From assembly GCF_000177235.2 (NCBI RefSeq), contig NC_014829.1:4216001-4280000 (forward strand): DNA of 64,000 nt, read 5' to 3'. The stretch comes from Evansella cellulosilytica DSM 2522. GTDB lineage: Bacteria; Bacillota; Bacilli; Bacillales; Salisediminibacteriaceae. How positions within the stretch are numbered: the first letter of the stretch is position 1; every line of letters starts with the position of its first letter. Positions 34,444-43,272 of this stretch are shown here, piece after piece. The notes under the pieces were generated by a model, which saw only the letters and a program-made list of their open reading frames with translations, was not told the origin of the DNA and ran no database searches. The translations under genes were made by a program, and so were the position numbers.

Positions 34444-34968
34444 CTATAATATCATTTTCCGTTTTTCTTGAGGTAAGTTGTTTTTTAAAAGTGTTCTTAA
34501 TACGCCTATGTCTTCTTCAGAAGTAAAAAATCTTTTTGGTATGACGTGTGCCTGGTTTTTTGAGATGTAGAGTCTGAACATTGCCGGATGCTCGTGTGCT
34601 TTGAGGATGTCACTCCACTCCACTGTTACGTTTGAACGGTTTGTTAATTGCGTGATTCCTTCGTCTGAAATGTCGTATGTGATTTCCCTTTTTATAAACT
34701 TTGCTGTTTTAAACTCGTTACGTACGCGTAATAGTATTAGCGATCTTAAAAGAAGTGTTCCGAACGTAGCGAAAACGACAGCTAGAAATAATAACATTGG
34801 TAACCTGAAGACGAGGCTCGTTTCAGAAAGTGGCTGATTAAAAAGTAATCCTGTTAGTAAACTTGCAATGACAAAGAATGATATATATGTATTCCGTTGG
34901 TGAAGTTCATTGTATTTTTTGAAGTCTTCGTAGGTTAATGCCCCAGTTACTTTTAGTCGATTAGTCAT
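34444..34968 (-). CDS. YcxB-like family protein
   Basis: 174 aa. Two N-terminal membrane helices (~29-45, 54-75), then the YcxB-type C-terminal domain: REITYDISDEGITQLTNRSN, VEWSDILKAHEHPAMFRLYI, IPKRFFTSEEDI. Such proteins are small membrane proteins with a PH-like cytoplasmic domain, function unknown. GGGAGG precedes the ATG. Confidence 0.82.
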   Translation of the reverse strand: MTNRLKVTGALTYEDFKKYNELHQRNTYISFFVIASLLTGLLFNQPLSETSLVFRLPMLLFLAVVFATFGTLLLRSLILLRVRNEFKTAKFIKREITYDISDEGITQLTNRSNVTVEWSDILKAHEHPAMFRLYISKNQAHVIPKRFFTSEEDIGVLRTLLKNNLPQEKRKMIL

Positions 34969-35125
34969 ATGATTTCCCTCCCGTAGAGGTTATCGTAACA
35001 TATCATGGCGATGACTTCATTGAATAAGAAACGCAGCTCTTTAAATAACGTTTGTCCCTCTTGATGGGTCACTCGATTTCATGAGCTGCGTTTATTTATG
35101 TGTTAGTGCTTCACTACATTTCCCC

Positions 35126-36187
35126 CTAATGTAATGGTTTAGATGAAAGCTTGTCGCGGTCTGCTGCAGTTGGTGGTTCTTCTAGCCAACCATATTTAAT
35201 GGTTAAGTTCGTGCCTTCATTCGCAAATTTAGCTACCTTTCCTGATAGTGCACCAAATTGTAAGTGAATATCGTGTCTTAAAATATTGGATACTGCAATT
35301 CCAAAGTTTTCTATTCCTGCCGCAATGGCTAATGCTGTGTGGAATAGCATTAGCTTATCTGAAAATGGTGCTTCGGTTGCATCTGTAATGTGTGCATCCA
35401 TTAGCTTTGGCGCAGGAAGATCTTCATTTACTAGCAGCTTTTCTAGTTCTAAAAGTGTTTCTTGAGAGAGTTCTGCTCCCTTTCGGAAATAGCTTCTTAG
35501 TTCATCCATCGTCGTTGTTTGGCTAAATGCTAGTTGAAGTGCTTTTCCTAATATATTTGTATTCATGTTAAGTTGCAGATGTTTTATTTCGAGCGCAGTT
35601 AATGGTCTCGTTTTTCCTGTAATCACTGAAATAAAAGACTCTTTGTCAACGAAATCTCGTTTTTTAGGATAGGGAATCGTTGGTGGTGTAATGTCTAATC
35701 CTTTTTCACTTAGCAGGGTAATGCCTTTTTTATATGTAGCAATCGAGTCCTGCATACACATGTCAAAGTAGTCAATGATGTCGTGGCGCGATGCTGCAGC
35801 AATGGCATTTCCGTAGGAGATCATCGCTGCTTTCGACATTTCTGTCGTATAAAATACCATAAATGTGTCACTAAATAAACGTGGTGCCCCATTCCTAACA
35901 TCACTTTCACCAAAAGCGACTGGAACCGGAATCCCTTCACTTTGATAGATTTGCTCAATAGCTTTCGTATGTTTTTGCGATACTTCATTAGCAAATGTAA
36001 TGAACTGTTTTACGTCTTCATCTTCTACAACTTCAAGAAAGTGCTCAAACATACAAGAAAACAAGCTGTCACCTAAATAATTTGTAAAAAGGTCACCAAT
36101 TTCAGCAGCAGAAAGCTTCTTATTTTGCTGGTGCTCCTTTACATGCATGATGGTTTCTTCATTATGAGATGAATGTTGTTTATCCAT
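35126..36187 (-). CDS. DUF3231 family protein (copy 3)
   Basis: 353 aa; GAGGAGG then ATG. Longer N-terminus (DKQHSSHNEETIMHVKEHQQ) than the other copies. Motifs: YQSEGIPVPVAFGESDVRNG in repeat 1 and KYGWLEEPPTAADRDKL at the end. Divergent from copy 2 across the YcxB gene. The His-rich N-terminal addition is unique among the three. Confidence 0.9.
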   Translation of the reverse strand: MDKQHSSHNEETIMHVKEHQQNKKLSAAEIGDLFTNYLGDSLFSCMFEHFLEVVEDEDVKQFITFANEVSQKHTKAIEQIYQSEGIPVPVAFGESDVRNGAPRLFSDTFMVFYTTEMSKAAMISYGNAIAAASRHDIIDYFDMCMQDSIATYKKGITLLSEKGLDITPPTIPYPKKRDFVDKESFISVITGKTRPLTALEIKHLQLNMNTNILGKALQLAFSQTTTMDELRSYFRKGAELSQETLLELEKLLVNEDLPAPKLMDAHITDATEAPFSDKLMLFHTALAIAAGIENFGIAVSNILRHDIHLQFGALSGKVAKFANEGTNLTIKYGWLEEPPTAADRDKLSSKPLH

Positions 36188-36394
36188 TTTTTCCTCCTCG
36201 AATGCTTTTCGAAGTTTAGTGTTTGTAAATTCTAAAAATATATTAGTGCTACTAAATATTTTTTAGGAAATATTTCGTGGGTAGATGAGCGTGACTTTTT
36301 TATACTCTTGGGCGTGAGTTTGTTGAAAGTGATAGACTGCGTAGTTATTTTGCACTAATCTATATAGGAATGGACAATACTAGGAGGGACAGAC

Positions 36395-36727
36395 ATGAGA
36401 GTAACAGCCATTATTCTTTATATTTTTACGGTTATTTTTATTTGGGTAGGTTTTGATAAGATTAGAAACTATGAGAATCCAGATTCGTATTTTAGGGATT
36501 CAGTCAACGCGTATGTTGGTGGCGATGCGTACAATTATATTATTAATGCTAACTATGCAACGGCTTATTTTGTACTAGGAGCGCTTTTTGCTATTGTCGG
36601 TACTTTGTTTTTAGTCGGGGGTATTATTAAAAATACGATCGAGGAAGCGAGTATGAATAACATGGTGCGAACGAGGTCTGTGGCTAGGGAAGAAAGTGTG
36701 CCGGATTTTAGTTCGAATGAGAGATGA
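36395..36727 (+). CDS. Two-helix membrane protein, 110 aa
   Basis: TAGGAGGG precedes the ATG. Helix 1 at residues 3-22, extracellular loop NYENPDSYFRDSVNAYVGGD, helix 2 near 55-80 (TAYFVLGALFAIVGTLFLVG), basic C-terminal tail. The DNA encoding helix 2 is partly duplicated twice downstream (36905- and 37165-). Family not recognised. Confidence 0.75.
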   Translation: MRVTAIILYIFTVIFIWVGFDKIRNYENPDSYFRDSVNAYVGGDAYNYIINANYATAYFVLGALFAIVGTLFLVGGIIKNTIEEASMNNMVRTRSVAREESVPDFSSNER

Positions 36728-36771
36728 TTTGTGGGGTGTAGTCGTTTTTTTTGTGTTATGTGCAATTTTGG

Positions 36772-36865
36772 GAGAGTTACGCGCGATTCGAGGCTAGTTA
36801 AGAGCGATTTAGTCTTAGTTACGTGCGATTTCAGCAGAGTTACGAGCGATTTACCATTATACTGG
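36772..36865 (+). repeat. Family D array 4 (four 21-bp units)
   Basis: Units end GCGATT(T), e.g. AGTTACGTGCGATTT; tail ACCATTATACTGG. Confidence 0.85.
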
Positions 36866-37029
36866 AAAAAGATGACACAATAAAGTGTGTTCATTCACAA
36901 CTAAAAGGACTTAGTTTTGTACTTGGGGCACTTTTTGCTATTTGTCGGTACTTTGTTTTTAGTTGGGGGTATTATGTGGGGCGACTACACTGGGTTGTAG
37001 TCGTTTTTTTGTGTTATGTGCAATTTGGG

Positions 37030-37127
37030 GAGAGTTACGAGCGATTCGAGGCTAGTTACGGGCGATTTAGTCTTAGTTACGCGCGATTTCAGCAGAGTTA
37101 CGAGCGATTTACCATTTCACTGGTAAA
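37030..37127 (+). repeat. Family D array 5 (four 21-bp units)
   Basis: Near-identical to array 4; tail ACCATTTCACTGGTAAA. Lies one 258-bp period downstream. Confidence 0.85.
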
Positions 37128-37215
37128 AGACGACACAATATGGTGCGTTCATTCACAACTAAAAGGACTTAGTTTTGTACTAGGAGCGCTTTTTGCTATT
37201 GTCGGTACTTTGTTT

Positions 37216-38651
37216 AGTCAAGTCCTTACTTATGTGTAAAAGTAAAATACAATGTTTTAACCTGTATATAATAAATTCTACCGAAGGTAGAATGGGTCTT
37301 TTAGGTTTTGAACTTTCAGGGGTTGCCCCCCGAGGGGGGCAAAAATTTTCCAATTAATTCTATATTTTTTATTTCACTTTTTCTTCCATGTTTAAAAAGA
37401 CATTTCTGGCGTTCGCATATGTCTGGTCAATATCCATTAAAATCGCCCCTATTAATCTAGTAGCAGAGGCTAAATTAGGAAAAATTTTAATTGTTTTTCC
37501 CTTTTGCGAACTTCTTGGTTCAGTCGTTCAATACTGTTACTAGTACGTAAGCGAATATGGTGATGCGCAGGATACTGGTAGTATTGGGTTGTATCATCAA
37601 AAGCTTCATCTAATAGCGCCATGGCTGATTCATACTTTTTTTCTTCACCATAAGCATCTATCAGTTTATTTTTACGTTCTCTTGCCTGATCGAGCGTAGG
37701 GGCGTCAAAGATATCCTTGATTTGTGCCTTCATTTCTTTGGATCCTTTTTTAGGTAACAACCCTACCACATTGCGGGACAAATGAAAATAACAGCGTTGC
37801 CACGACGTTCCAGCAAAACTAGACCTGATTGAAGAAACAAGCCCAGCGTGGGCATCAGATATCACAAGCTGAGGTCTCTGAAGGCCTCTGGCCTTTAACT
37901 CGTCGAAGAACTCAGTCCACGTATCTTTGGATTCACCATTTGAAATTTTCATACCTAGTACTTCTCTCTTACCGGCAGAAGAGACACCAGTAGCGATGTG
38001 CAGCGCTTTGGAGACGACTCTATCGCCTTCTCTGACTTTGATATACATGGCATCGGCATAGACATAAGGGAAGTGTTGAGTATTTAATGGACTGTTCCGC
38101 CATTTCTCCACCACTGGATCCAACTCTTTCATCAGTTCAGAAACAAGAGATTTGGAGACTTTTTTCCCACAGAAGTGATGGACGACTTTCTGAACATTTC
38201 TCGTTGAAACTCCATTTACAACCATCTCAATCATAGCAATCATAAATGCCTGGTCAATACGCTCGTATTTCTTAAATACTGATGGACTGAATTCCCCATC
38301 TCGCGTTCTTGGAACATCTAATAGGAGCGTTCCAGCAGAAGTCATTAGTGAACGACTATATGAGCCATTTCGATAACCCTTACGTTCTGAAGAACGTTCA
38401 TATGAATTAGCCTGTATATGTTCCTCCTGTTCTTTCTTCATGAGTTCATTAAGCGCTAATGTAGCTGAAGCTTTCACGGTAGCTTCAAGTGTACTTTCCT
38501 GAATTTTTTCTTTAAGATCTGCTAAATCTAATGTAAAATTGATTTGAGTCACTATCATTACCTCCCTGTTTGTTTTTTTGGTCGAAAACATTGTAACATG
38601 GGGTACTTGATAGTGGCCCTTTTCTTTTTACACAATTATATGGACTTAATC
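37216..38651 (-). mobile_element. IS256-family insertion sequence (1436 bp)
   Basis: Ends are imperfect inverted repeats (left AGTCAAGTCCTTACTTATGT, right complement GATTAAGTCCATATAATTGT, both continuing GTAAAA). An exact 8-bp duplication CTTTGTTT flanks it (37208-37215, 38652-38659). The uninterrupted target can be read in the other two tandem units, which confirms the insertion point to the base. Confidence 0.95.
37369..38558 (-). pseudogene. IS256-type transposase, frameshifted near the C-terminus
   Basis: Transposase_mut family. DDE residues present: YVYADAMYIKV, LVISDAHAGLV and NSIERLNQEVRKRE, plus WQRCYFHLSRNVV. After REK the frame runs out (QLKFFLI, stop 37470). With one extra A in the A5 run (T5 at 37494-37498 on plus) it continues IFPNLASATRLIGAILMDID ... 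EEKVK to a stop at 37369, the expected family C-terminus. Start GTG 38552 or ATG 38558 after GGGAGG. About 43 residues are lost or read by frameshifting. Confidence 0.85.
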
Positions 38652-38729
38652 CTTTGTTTTTAGTCGGGGGTATTATGTGGGGCGACTACACTGGGTTGTA
38701 GTCGTTTTTTTGTGTTATGTGCAATTTTG

Positions 38730-38828
38730 GGAGAGTTACGCGCGATTCGAGGCTAGTTACGAGCGATTTAGTCTTAGTTACGAGCGATTTCAGCAGAGTT
38801 ACGTGCGATTTACCATTATACTGGTAAA
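38730..38828 (+). repeat. Family D array 6 (four 21-bp units)
   Basis: As arrays 4 and 5, in the third tandem unit; tail ACCATTATACTGGTAAA. Confidence 0.85.
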
Positions 38829-38862
38829 AGACGACACAATATGGTGCGTTCATTCACAACTA

Positions 38863-38898
38863 AAAGGACTTAGGGGTGTTCAGTTCTCTAAGTCCTTT
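38863..38898 (+). terminator. Hairpin ending the tandem block
   Basis: AAAGGACTTAG / CTAAGTCCTTT with a 14-nt loop, then GATTATATTT. Confidence 0.55.
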
Positions 38899-38968
38899 GA
38901 TTATATTTACATCTTCAACTAACGAGCAGTTAAAGAAGCATACCTAGTGGATTGCTAGGATACTTTGT

Positions 38969-39517
38969 TTATTCTCCAACCGAAAATGTAAGGTCTGTAT
39001 ACAACTCATTATTAGGTTCAATATCTTCTATTTCGATATCATCCAAAAATATGACTGCTCCAATAACATACTCCCCCGGCTCAGATTCAACGGTTTCTAG
39101 AGCTTCTTGATGGAACAATTCATGATTCCATAAAAATTCTTGCTCAATCGTTTCCTTTGGGTCCAATTGAACCTTAACATAATCATAGTTAGAACGACCA
39201 ACAATATTTGAAATGTTATGTTCCCCTTTTGGATGTAACACCTGAAAAGTAGATCCATTTTGATTAGCAATAAATACGCTAGTAATACGCTCATCGAAAT
39301 CAAAAGGGATGGGTACAAAGACTTCCCTAGCTTTATTGTTATGATTTCTAAGACTTATTGTTACAACAACATCTTCATTTAGTGAGTATTCTTTCTTATC
39401 GAGAGATAACTTTAATTCTATCCCTTCCAAATTCTCTGAATCATAAGTTGCACTAGAACACCCTGAAGCTAACAAGAAAATTATAAATATAACACCTATA
39501 CCTTTAAATATATTCAT
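38969..39517 (-). CDS. Lipoprotein with Ig-like domain, 182 aa
   Basis: ATG 39517 lies 5 nt after GGAGGC. Lipobox IFLLASGC. The mature part is a beta-sandwich-like domain (LKLSLDKKEYSLNEDVVVTI, SLRNHNNKAREVFVPIP, VQLDPKETIEQEF) similar in style to BsuPI/DUF4352-type extracellular domains. Lipid-anchored outside the membrane; role unknown. A family E element lies just upstream. Confidence 0.8.
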   Translation of the reverse strand: MNIFKGIGVIFIIFLLASGCSSATYDSENLEGIELKLSLDKKEYSLNEDVVVTISLRNHNNKAREVFVPIPFDFDERITSVFIANQNGSTFQVLHPKGEHNISNIVGRSNYDYVKVQLDPKETIEQEFLWNHELFHQEALETVESEPGEYVIGAVIFLDDIEIEDIEPNNELYTDLTFSVGE

Positions 39518-39550
39518 ACACGCCTCCATCAAATCTAGTAAATTATTGAA

Positions 39551-39602
39551 GAATCTTCCCCGTTTGTCGAACAGGCGTAGCGACAGCTTTGGTGCTATCC
39601 TA
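39551..39602 (-). repeat. Family E element (western outlier)
   Basis: CTTCCCCGTTTGTCGAACAG then GCGTAGCGACAGCTTTGGTG, the same two boxes as in the 45-63 kb copies. Confidence 0.6.
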
Positions 39603-39759
39603 ACAGTATTTATGTACACTCCATCACTATGATGAATATGCATTTGATTATTGTAACATAGAAATCTAAAACCTTCTCTTTCACATTTAAATCCACATGA
39701 CTAATCACTTCAAAATTGCAAGAAGGAAATATTTATTTCCACCTTTGAAAATCGATGTT

Positions 39760-40521
39760 TTATCTTGAGGTAAGCATGTAGTGTGGGTCTTTTGTTAGTA
39801 GTTCTAGTGTTAGTTGCAGCATGCTGTTGGCGTTGATGAGTCGGGTGGTGGCATTGCCTATTTTTTGTTTCGTCATGATGCCTTTTGATTCGAAGAGGGC
39901 ATCTAGTTTGTTGAAGTTCGTTGGGGGTTTAGTCCAGTCGTGGAGTTTATTTTTTACAGTTATTTTTCCCCCTGCTTCGTCTATTATTTCACTTGTCGTT
40001 GTTTCCTTTTGTAAATGGTACGGAACTTGTGCGATTTCTTCGCAGGTGTGGATTGTCGTGTTACTTTCTTGGTCGACACCAATGAGCATAATGTAGCCGT
40101 GTTCCATTGCGTTTTTGTAATAGGGACTCGTTTTGTCGCATGGGGAGTGACTTGTTTCGTGTCCGCTGACTAGCTCATGTTTTTTACTACCGATAACGGC
40201 AACAGAATGTGTTGGATGAAGGGATCGCCTAGCTTCCGGTAGGTTGCGGAACGTTTCGGGAATGACTCCCGTCCAGCATGGCGTTGTGCTTACATCAAAC
40301 TGTGGAGGCGTTTCTTTACTGTCTGAAGCCTCGCCAGTTAGTGTTGGTACGATGACATTGCCCTCGGGACCGACCGTTTCTAACAGTGACTCGATCACTG
40401 TGATTGCCCCTCCTTCTACGTAGCCAAAGCTTTTCAATGAGCTGTGGACAAGTACAGTGCTTCCTTCTGTTAGACCGAGTTCGTTGAAGCCTTGTTTTAT
40501 CGTCTGTTTGCTGAGATTCAT
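39760..40521 (-). CDS. Aminoglycoside N(3)-acetyltransferase family (AAC(3)/YokD)
   Basis: 253 aa. Family hallmarks: GSTVLVHSSLKSFGYVEGGA, VIVPTLTGE, RRSLHPTHSVAVIGSKKHEL (the conserved RSxHPxHS segment), PYYKNAMEHGYIMLIGV. Acetyl-CoA-dependent transfer to the 3-amino group of 2-deoxystreptamine aminoglycosides is the known activity, but chromosomal Bacillus members often have unknown natural substrates. GGAGGCG precedes ATG. Divergent from the XRE gene at 40658. Confidence 0.92.
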   Translation of the reverse strand: MNLSKQTIKQGFNELGLTEGSTVLVHSSLKSFGYVEGGAITVIESLLETVGPEGNVIVPTLTGEASDSKETPPQFDVSTTPCWTGVIPETFRNLPEARRSLHPTHSVAVIGSKKHELVSGHETSHSPCDKTSPYYKNAMEHGYIMLIGVDQESNTTIHTCEEIAQVPYHLQKETTTSEIIDEAGGKITVKNKLHDWTKPPTNFNKLDALFESKGIMTKQKIGNATTRLINANSMLQLTLELLTKDPHYMLTSR

Positions 40522-40585
40522 TTCATCGCCTCCATACTCGACTCTATTTTTCTATATGCACTAGTTTATCATATGTTAATTATAC

Positions 40586-40614
40586 TTGACGAAATGTTAA
40601 TAATACTTTACATT
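40586..40614 (+). promoter_or_regulatory. Promoter for XRE/membrane-protein pair
   Basis: TTGACG (40586-40591), 17-bp spacer, TACATT (40609-40614), 44 nt before ATG 40658. Confidence 0.6.
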
Positions 40615-40657
40615 ATGTGTAGAATAGTTAACAAATAATGTTGGAAGGATGTATAGC

Positions 40658-40870
40658 ATGCTTCGGAATCGTGTGAAGGAGTTAAGAGCGAGACACGGGT
40701 TTTCACAGACGGAATTAGCTCAGCGCGTAGGTGTAACGAGGCAAACAATCGGTTTTATCGAAAAGGGTGACTTTTCGCCATCGATTGCATTGTCTTTACG
40801 TTTAGCAAAGCATTTGGACGTTCGGGTGGATGAGCTATTTTGGTTAGATGAGGAGGATATCGATGAATAA
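40658..40870 (+). CDS. XRE-family regulator (YozG type), 70 aa
   Basis: ATG 40658 is 9 nt after GGAAGG; ATG 40649 touches the SD. HTH_3 across almost the whole protein: VKELRARHGFSQTELAQRVG, VTRQTIGFIEKGDFSPSIAL, ending VDELFWLDEED. Typical autoregulatory partner of a small membrane protein: its stop overlaps the next start by 8 nt. Confidence 0.92.
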   Translation: MLRNRVKELRARHGFSQTELAQRVGVTRQTIGFIEKGDFSPSIALSLRLAKHLDVRVDELFWLDEEDIDE

Positions 40871-41609
40871 AAGTGACTTTCGCGTACAGTTTCCGTTATG
40901 GAATATCGCTTTATGGAGTATACTCATCGTGTGGTCATACGGTGTAGTGTATGCATTTGATAGGATGCATGGTGGTTTTGATGACTTATTTTATTTTTCT
41001 AATGGGGAGTTAATTGTTAACTGGAACGTGCCTGCAGTGCTGTCGTTTTCGATTGGGATGATTTTGCTTATTGGTTTTTTCATTGCTTATTCAATCCGGC
41101 TTCGTAGGCATAATAAGGAACATCCTCATCATAAAATGGCTGCTTTTACGCTGCTGAAGCCGAGTGAATTTATTGAAGATGACGAAATGCTCCGGCAAGT
41201 AACGGAAAGCGCAACGAAAAAGGTGTATGTGTTGTATTCACAAGCGCTACCATTGTTCATCTTCTTTGTTCTTATTTTTCCATTCAATCGGTACGTGTAT
41301 GTCGTTTTACTCCTACTACTGTTAGTCGCGCATAACGCGGTATATTACCGCGAGATTCGTAAGTTTGTTAATGGGGAGTTTACGGTGAAAACGGTGAGTA
41401 GGACAAAAACTAGTAAACTACCAAACTTGTTTATTGGTGTTTTAGTGCTCATGATCGTGATTGCTGTCGCTGTCCCTGCCGTTCGTATCGTTCAGCTTGA
41501 GCTTAATCAACGAAACACGATGGCGCAATTTGAGGATTGTTTAAACGACGGTAAATCTGCCATTGTTGAATTTGATGAGAATGGTTTTTCTTCTGTAAGG
41601 TGTGAATAA
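40863..41609 (+). CDS. Membrane protein (DUF3169-like) paired with XRE regulator
   Basis: 248 aa from ATG 40863 (GAGGAGGAT upstream, inside the XRE gene). Hydrophobic segments ~13-33, 55-80, 122-140, 144-160 and 190-212, a soluble middle (HHKMAAFTLLKPSEFIEDDE) and C-terminal domain. The layout resembles DUF3169-type partners of YozG regulators. Translational coupling implies joint control. Confidence 0.72.
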   Translation: MNKSDFRVQFPLWNIALWSILIVWSYGVVYAFDRMHGGFDDLFYFSNGELIVNWNVPAVLSFSIGMILLIGFFIAYSIRLRRHNKEHPHHKMAAFTLLKPSEFIEDDEMLRQVTESATKKVYVLYSQALPLFIFFVLIFPFNRYVYVVLLLLLLVAHNAVYYREIRKFVNGEFTVKTVSRTKTSKLPNLFIGVLVLMIVIAVAVPAVRIVQLELNQRNTMAQFEDCLNDGKSAIVEFDENGFSSVRCE

Positions 41610-41769
41610 GCGTTTGTGACAATGACTATCAAATTTATTTGTTAGGTGATTTTTATTCATTTAGCTTCCTAGGAATATGACTATGATAAACTTTAATGGG
41701 GTTGAAACCTTTTTATGTTTTTCTCGTATTCACAACATATATGTCAGGTGTATATAAATGGAGGACAAA

Positions 41770-42288
41770 ATGAGAGATAGAAATAGCGTGCTGCATCGTG
41801 AGGTTCAAAGGCCACGTCAGTTGCTGTCATGGGCATTAGTGATTGGAATTGCTTTATTTTTTTGGTACGTGTTTATTCAACAAATTGTTTTTGGAGTTCC
41901 AGTCGGAAGCAAGCCAGCACCAGATATGATTCTTATGATATTTTGGTTCGTTTCTGGGGTTGTTTTTCCTGTTATGATGTTGGCGTTTATTAAGCTAATC
42001 GTCGAGGTCCGTGAAGATGGGATTTATATAAGGTATTTACCTTTTCACCTTCATTATAGGAAGTTTTTATTTGAGGATATTACTCGTTATGAGCCTACAG
42101 TTTTTCGTTTTTCCCAAATTGGTCGCTGGGGTGTTTCGATGAACATAGACGGTGACACGGAATATTTATTAAACCGAAAGCAAGGCATCAAGTTGTATTT
42201 GAAGAATACAAATGTTGTGATTGAAACGGAAAATCCTGATGCAATTGTTGAGGCAATTGAGAAGTTTAAAGAGAGAGAGCGAACGTGA
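41770..42288 (+). CDS. DUF6141-like membrane protein, 172 aa
   Basis: GGAGG lies 6 nt before ATG 41770; ATG 41758 would place it inside the gene. Two membrane helices (~20-40, 55-80) then a PH-like domain: VEVREDGIYIRYLPFHLHYR, KFLFEDITRYEPTVFRFSQI, GRWGVSMNIDGD, KLYLKNTNVVIETENPDA. These features fit DUF6141 of Bacillaceae. Function unknown. Confidence 0.78.
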   Translation: MRDRNSVLHREVQRPRQLLSWALVIGIALFFWYVFIQQIVFGVPVGSKPAPDMILMIFWFVSGVVFPVMMLAFIKLIVEVREDGIYIRYLPFHLHYRKFLFEDITRYEPTVFRFSQIGRWGVSMNIDGDTEYLLNRKQGIKLYLKNTNVVIETENPDAIVEAIEKFKERERT

Positions 42289-42363
42289 TTGCTCGGAGTG
42301 GTACGGGAAATTGTTTAAGTTAACGAGTGGTTTTTTGAGTAGATCGCGGTTAGGTCTCCTAAA

Positions 42364-42470
42364 TTATGGTAAATCGCTCGTAACTTTGATGGAATCGCTC
42401 GTAACTTTTATAAAATCGCCCGTAACTTTGTTCGAATCGCTCGTAACTTTTATAAAATCGCCCGTAACTT
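42364..42470 (-). repeat. Family D array 7, reverse orientation (five units)
   Basis: Starts ATGGTAAATCGCTCGTAACT and repeats AATCGCYCGTAACTT every 21 bp five times. Oriented opposite to arrays 1-6. Confidence 0.88.
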
Positions 42471-42509
42471 AGGATGAATTACGCATTAAAGTGTTCCAAG
42501 CTGGCCAAA

Positions 42510-42560
42510 GCACCTGACCCCCGGTGCGTTAAAGTTTTACTGTACTGGGGGTCAGGAACT
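42510..42560. repeat. Family F repeat, copy 1
   Basis: CCTGACCCCC (42513-42522) pairs with GGGGGTCAGG (42547-42556), with GGTGCGTTAAAGTTTTACTG in the loop. Copy 2 at 48979 is nearly identical. Confidence 0.85.
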
Positions 42561-42697
42561 TTTATTCAATGGACAAAAAAAAGCAATCTTAAAGAAGTCG
42601 AATTTAATTTGTAAAGAAAAACGATGGTGATTTATAATGGAAGGGAATAATAATATGGTAATAATGGGGTGTTATTATTAATCATTTTGTCATTAAA

Positions 42698-43207
42698 ATG
42701 CTATTGTGGGGAATCATTTTCTTTCTTCCTGCCATGATGGTTTTGATGGGGATCGTAAACCGTGTACCTATCATTGCGTATTGGGTTATCCCTATTGTCA
42801 TCACTTCGATTTTACTCGTTGTTTTATATAAGCGTAAGTGGCGCAAGGAATTCATATCGACATTTTCCAGCTTCGCTTTGCTATCTTTTCTTTTACATGT
42901 CATCATTATCCTCATTTTTAACTTACGGGCTGAAGAATTAACTTATAACTTACTATACTTTTTTCCATCTATCGTATTTGAATCGTTTGTAAGAACTTTT
43001 TTATTTTTACCCGCTCCTGAATTTGTGCTCCTTCTCCCTCTTTCATTAGTTAATGGATTAGTCATGGGGGTCCTTCGTTTACTATTATCGGCGATATATA
43101 AGGGGCATTCAAAACGGAGAGAAGCTATTATTCTTATTTCCGTGTATGTCGTGTACCAAATAATAGTTTATACACTGATGCCAACTATTTTTTCGTTTAT
43201 GATGTAA
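42698..43207 (+). CDS. Multi-pass membrane protein, 169 aa
   Basis: Five hydrophobic segments (~2-22, 25-45, 58-76, 100-125, 145-168) separated by short basic loops (YKRKWRKEF, YKGHSKRREA). No SD before ATG 42698; TTG 42686 is an alternative. Family not recognised. Followed by a strong bidirectional terminator. Confidence 0.68.
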   Translation: MLLWGIIFFLPAMMVLMGIVNRVPIIAYWVIPIVITSILLVVLYKRKWRKEFISTFSSFALLSFLLHVIIILIFNLRAEELTYNLLYFFPSIVFESFVRTFLFLPAPEFVLLLPLSLVNGLVMGVLRLLLSAIYKGHSKRREAIILISVYVVYQIIVYTLMPTIFSFMM

Positions 43208-43219
43208 ATGATGAGTGAA

Positions 43220-43272
43220 AGCTGACTCAAAAGTGAAGTAGTGCTCTTTTGAGTCAGCTTTTTCTTATTTTA
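43220..43272. terminator. Strong bidirectional terminator
   Basis: AGCTGACTCAAAAG / CTTTTGAGTCAGCT 14-bp stem, then TTTTTCTTATTTT; serves the convergent membrane-protein and MBL-fold genes. Confidence 0.88.

Larger units (their letters stand above)
36738..38900 (+). repeat. ~258-bp segment present three times in tandem
   Basis: The landmark GTAGTCGTTTTT occurs at 36738, 36997 and 38698; removing the IS256 insert puts the third at about 37254, a period of 257-259 bp. Each unit holds a family D array, CACAACTAAAAGGACTTAG, and a copy of the helix-2 coding segment of the gene at 36395. Confidence 0.85.

Noticed and set aside
36823-37239. 138-codon ORF with SYERF/SYARF repeats (and similar at 38677-38922)
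   Set aside because: It is the translation of family D 21-bp DNA repeats and duplicated gene scraps; no ribosome site, and the period is a multiple of three by chance.
30341-42470. Family D arrays as CRISPR
   Set aside because: Units are contiguous 21-bp repeats without constant repeats plus unique 30-40 bp spacers, and no cas genes are present.
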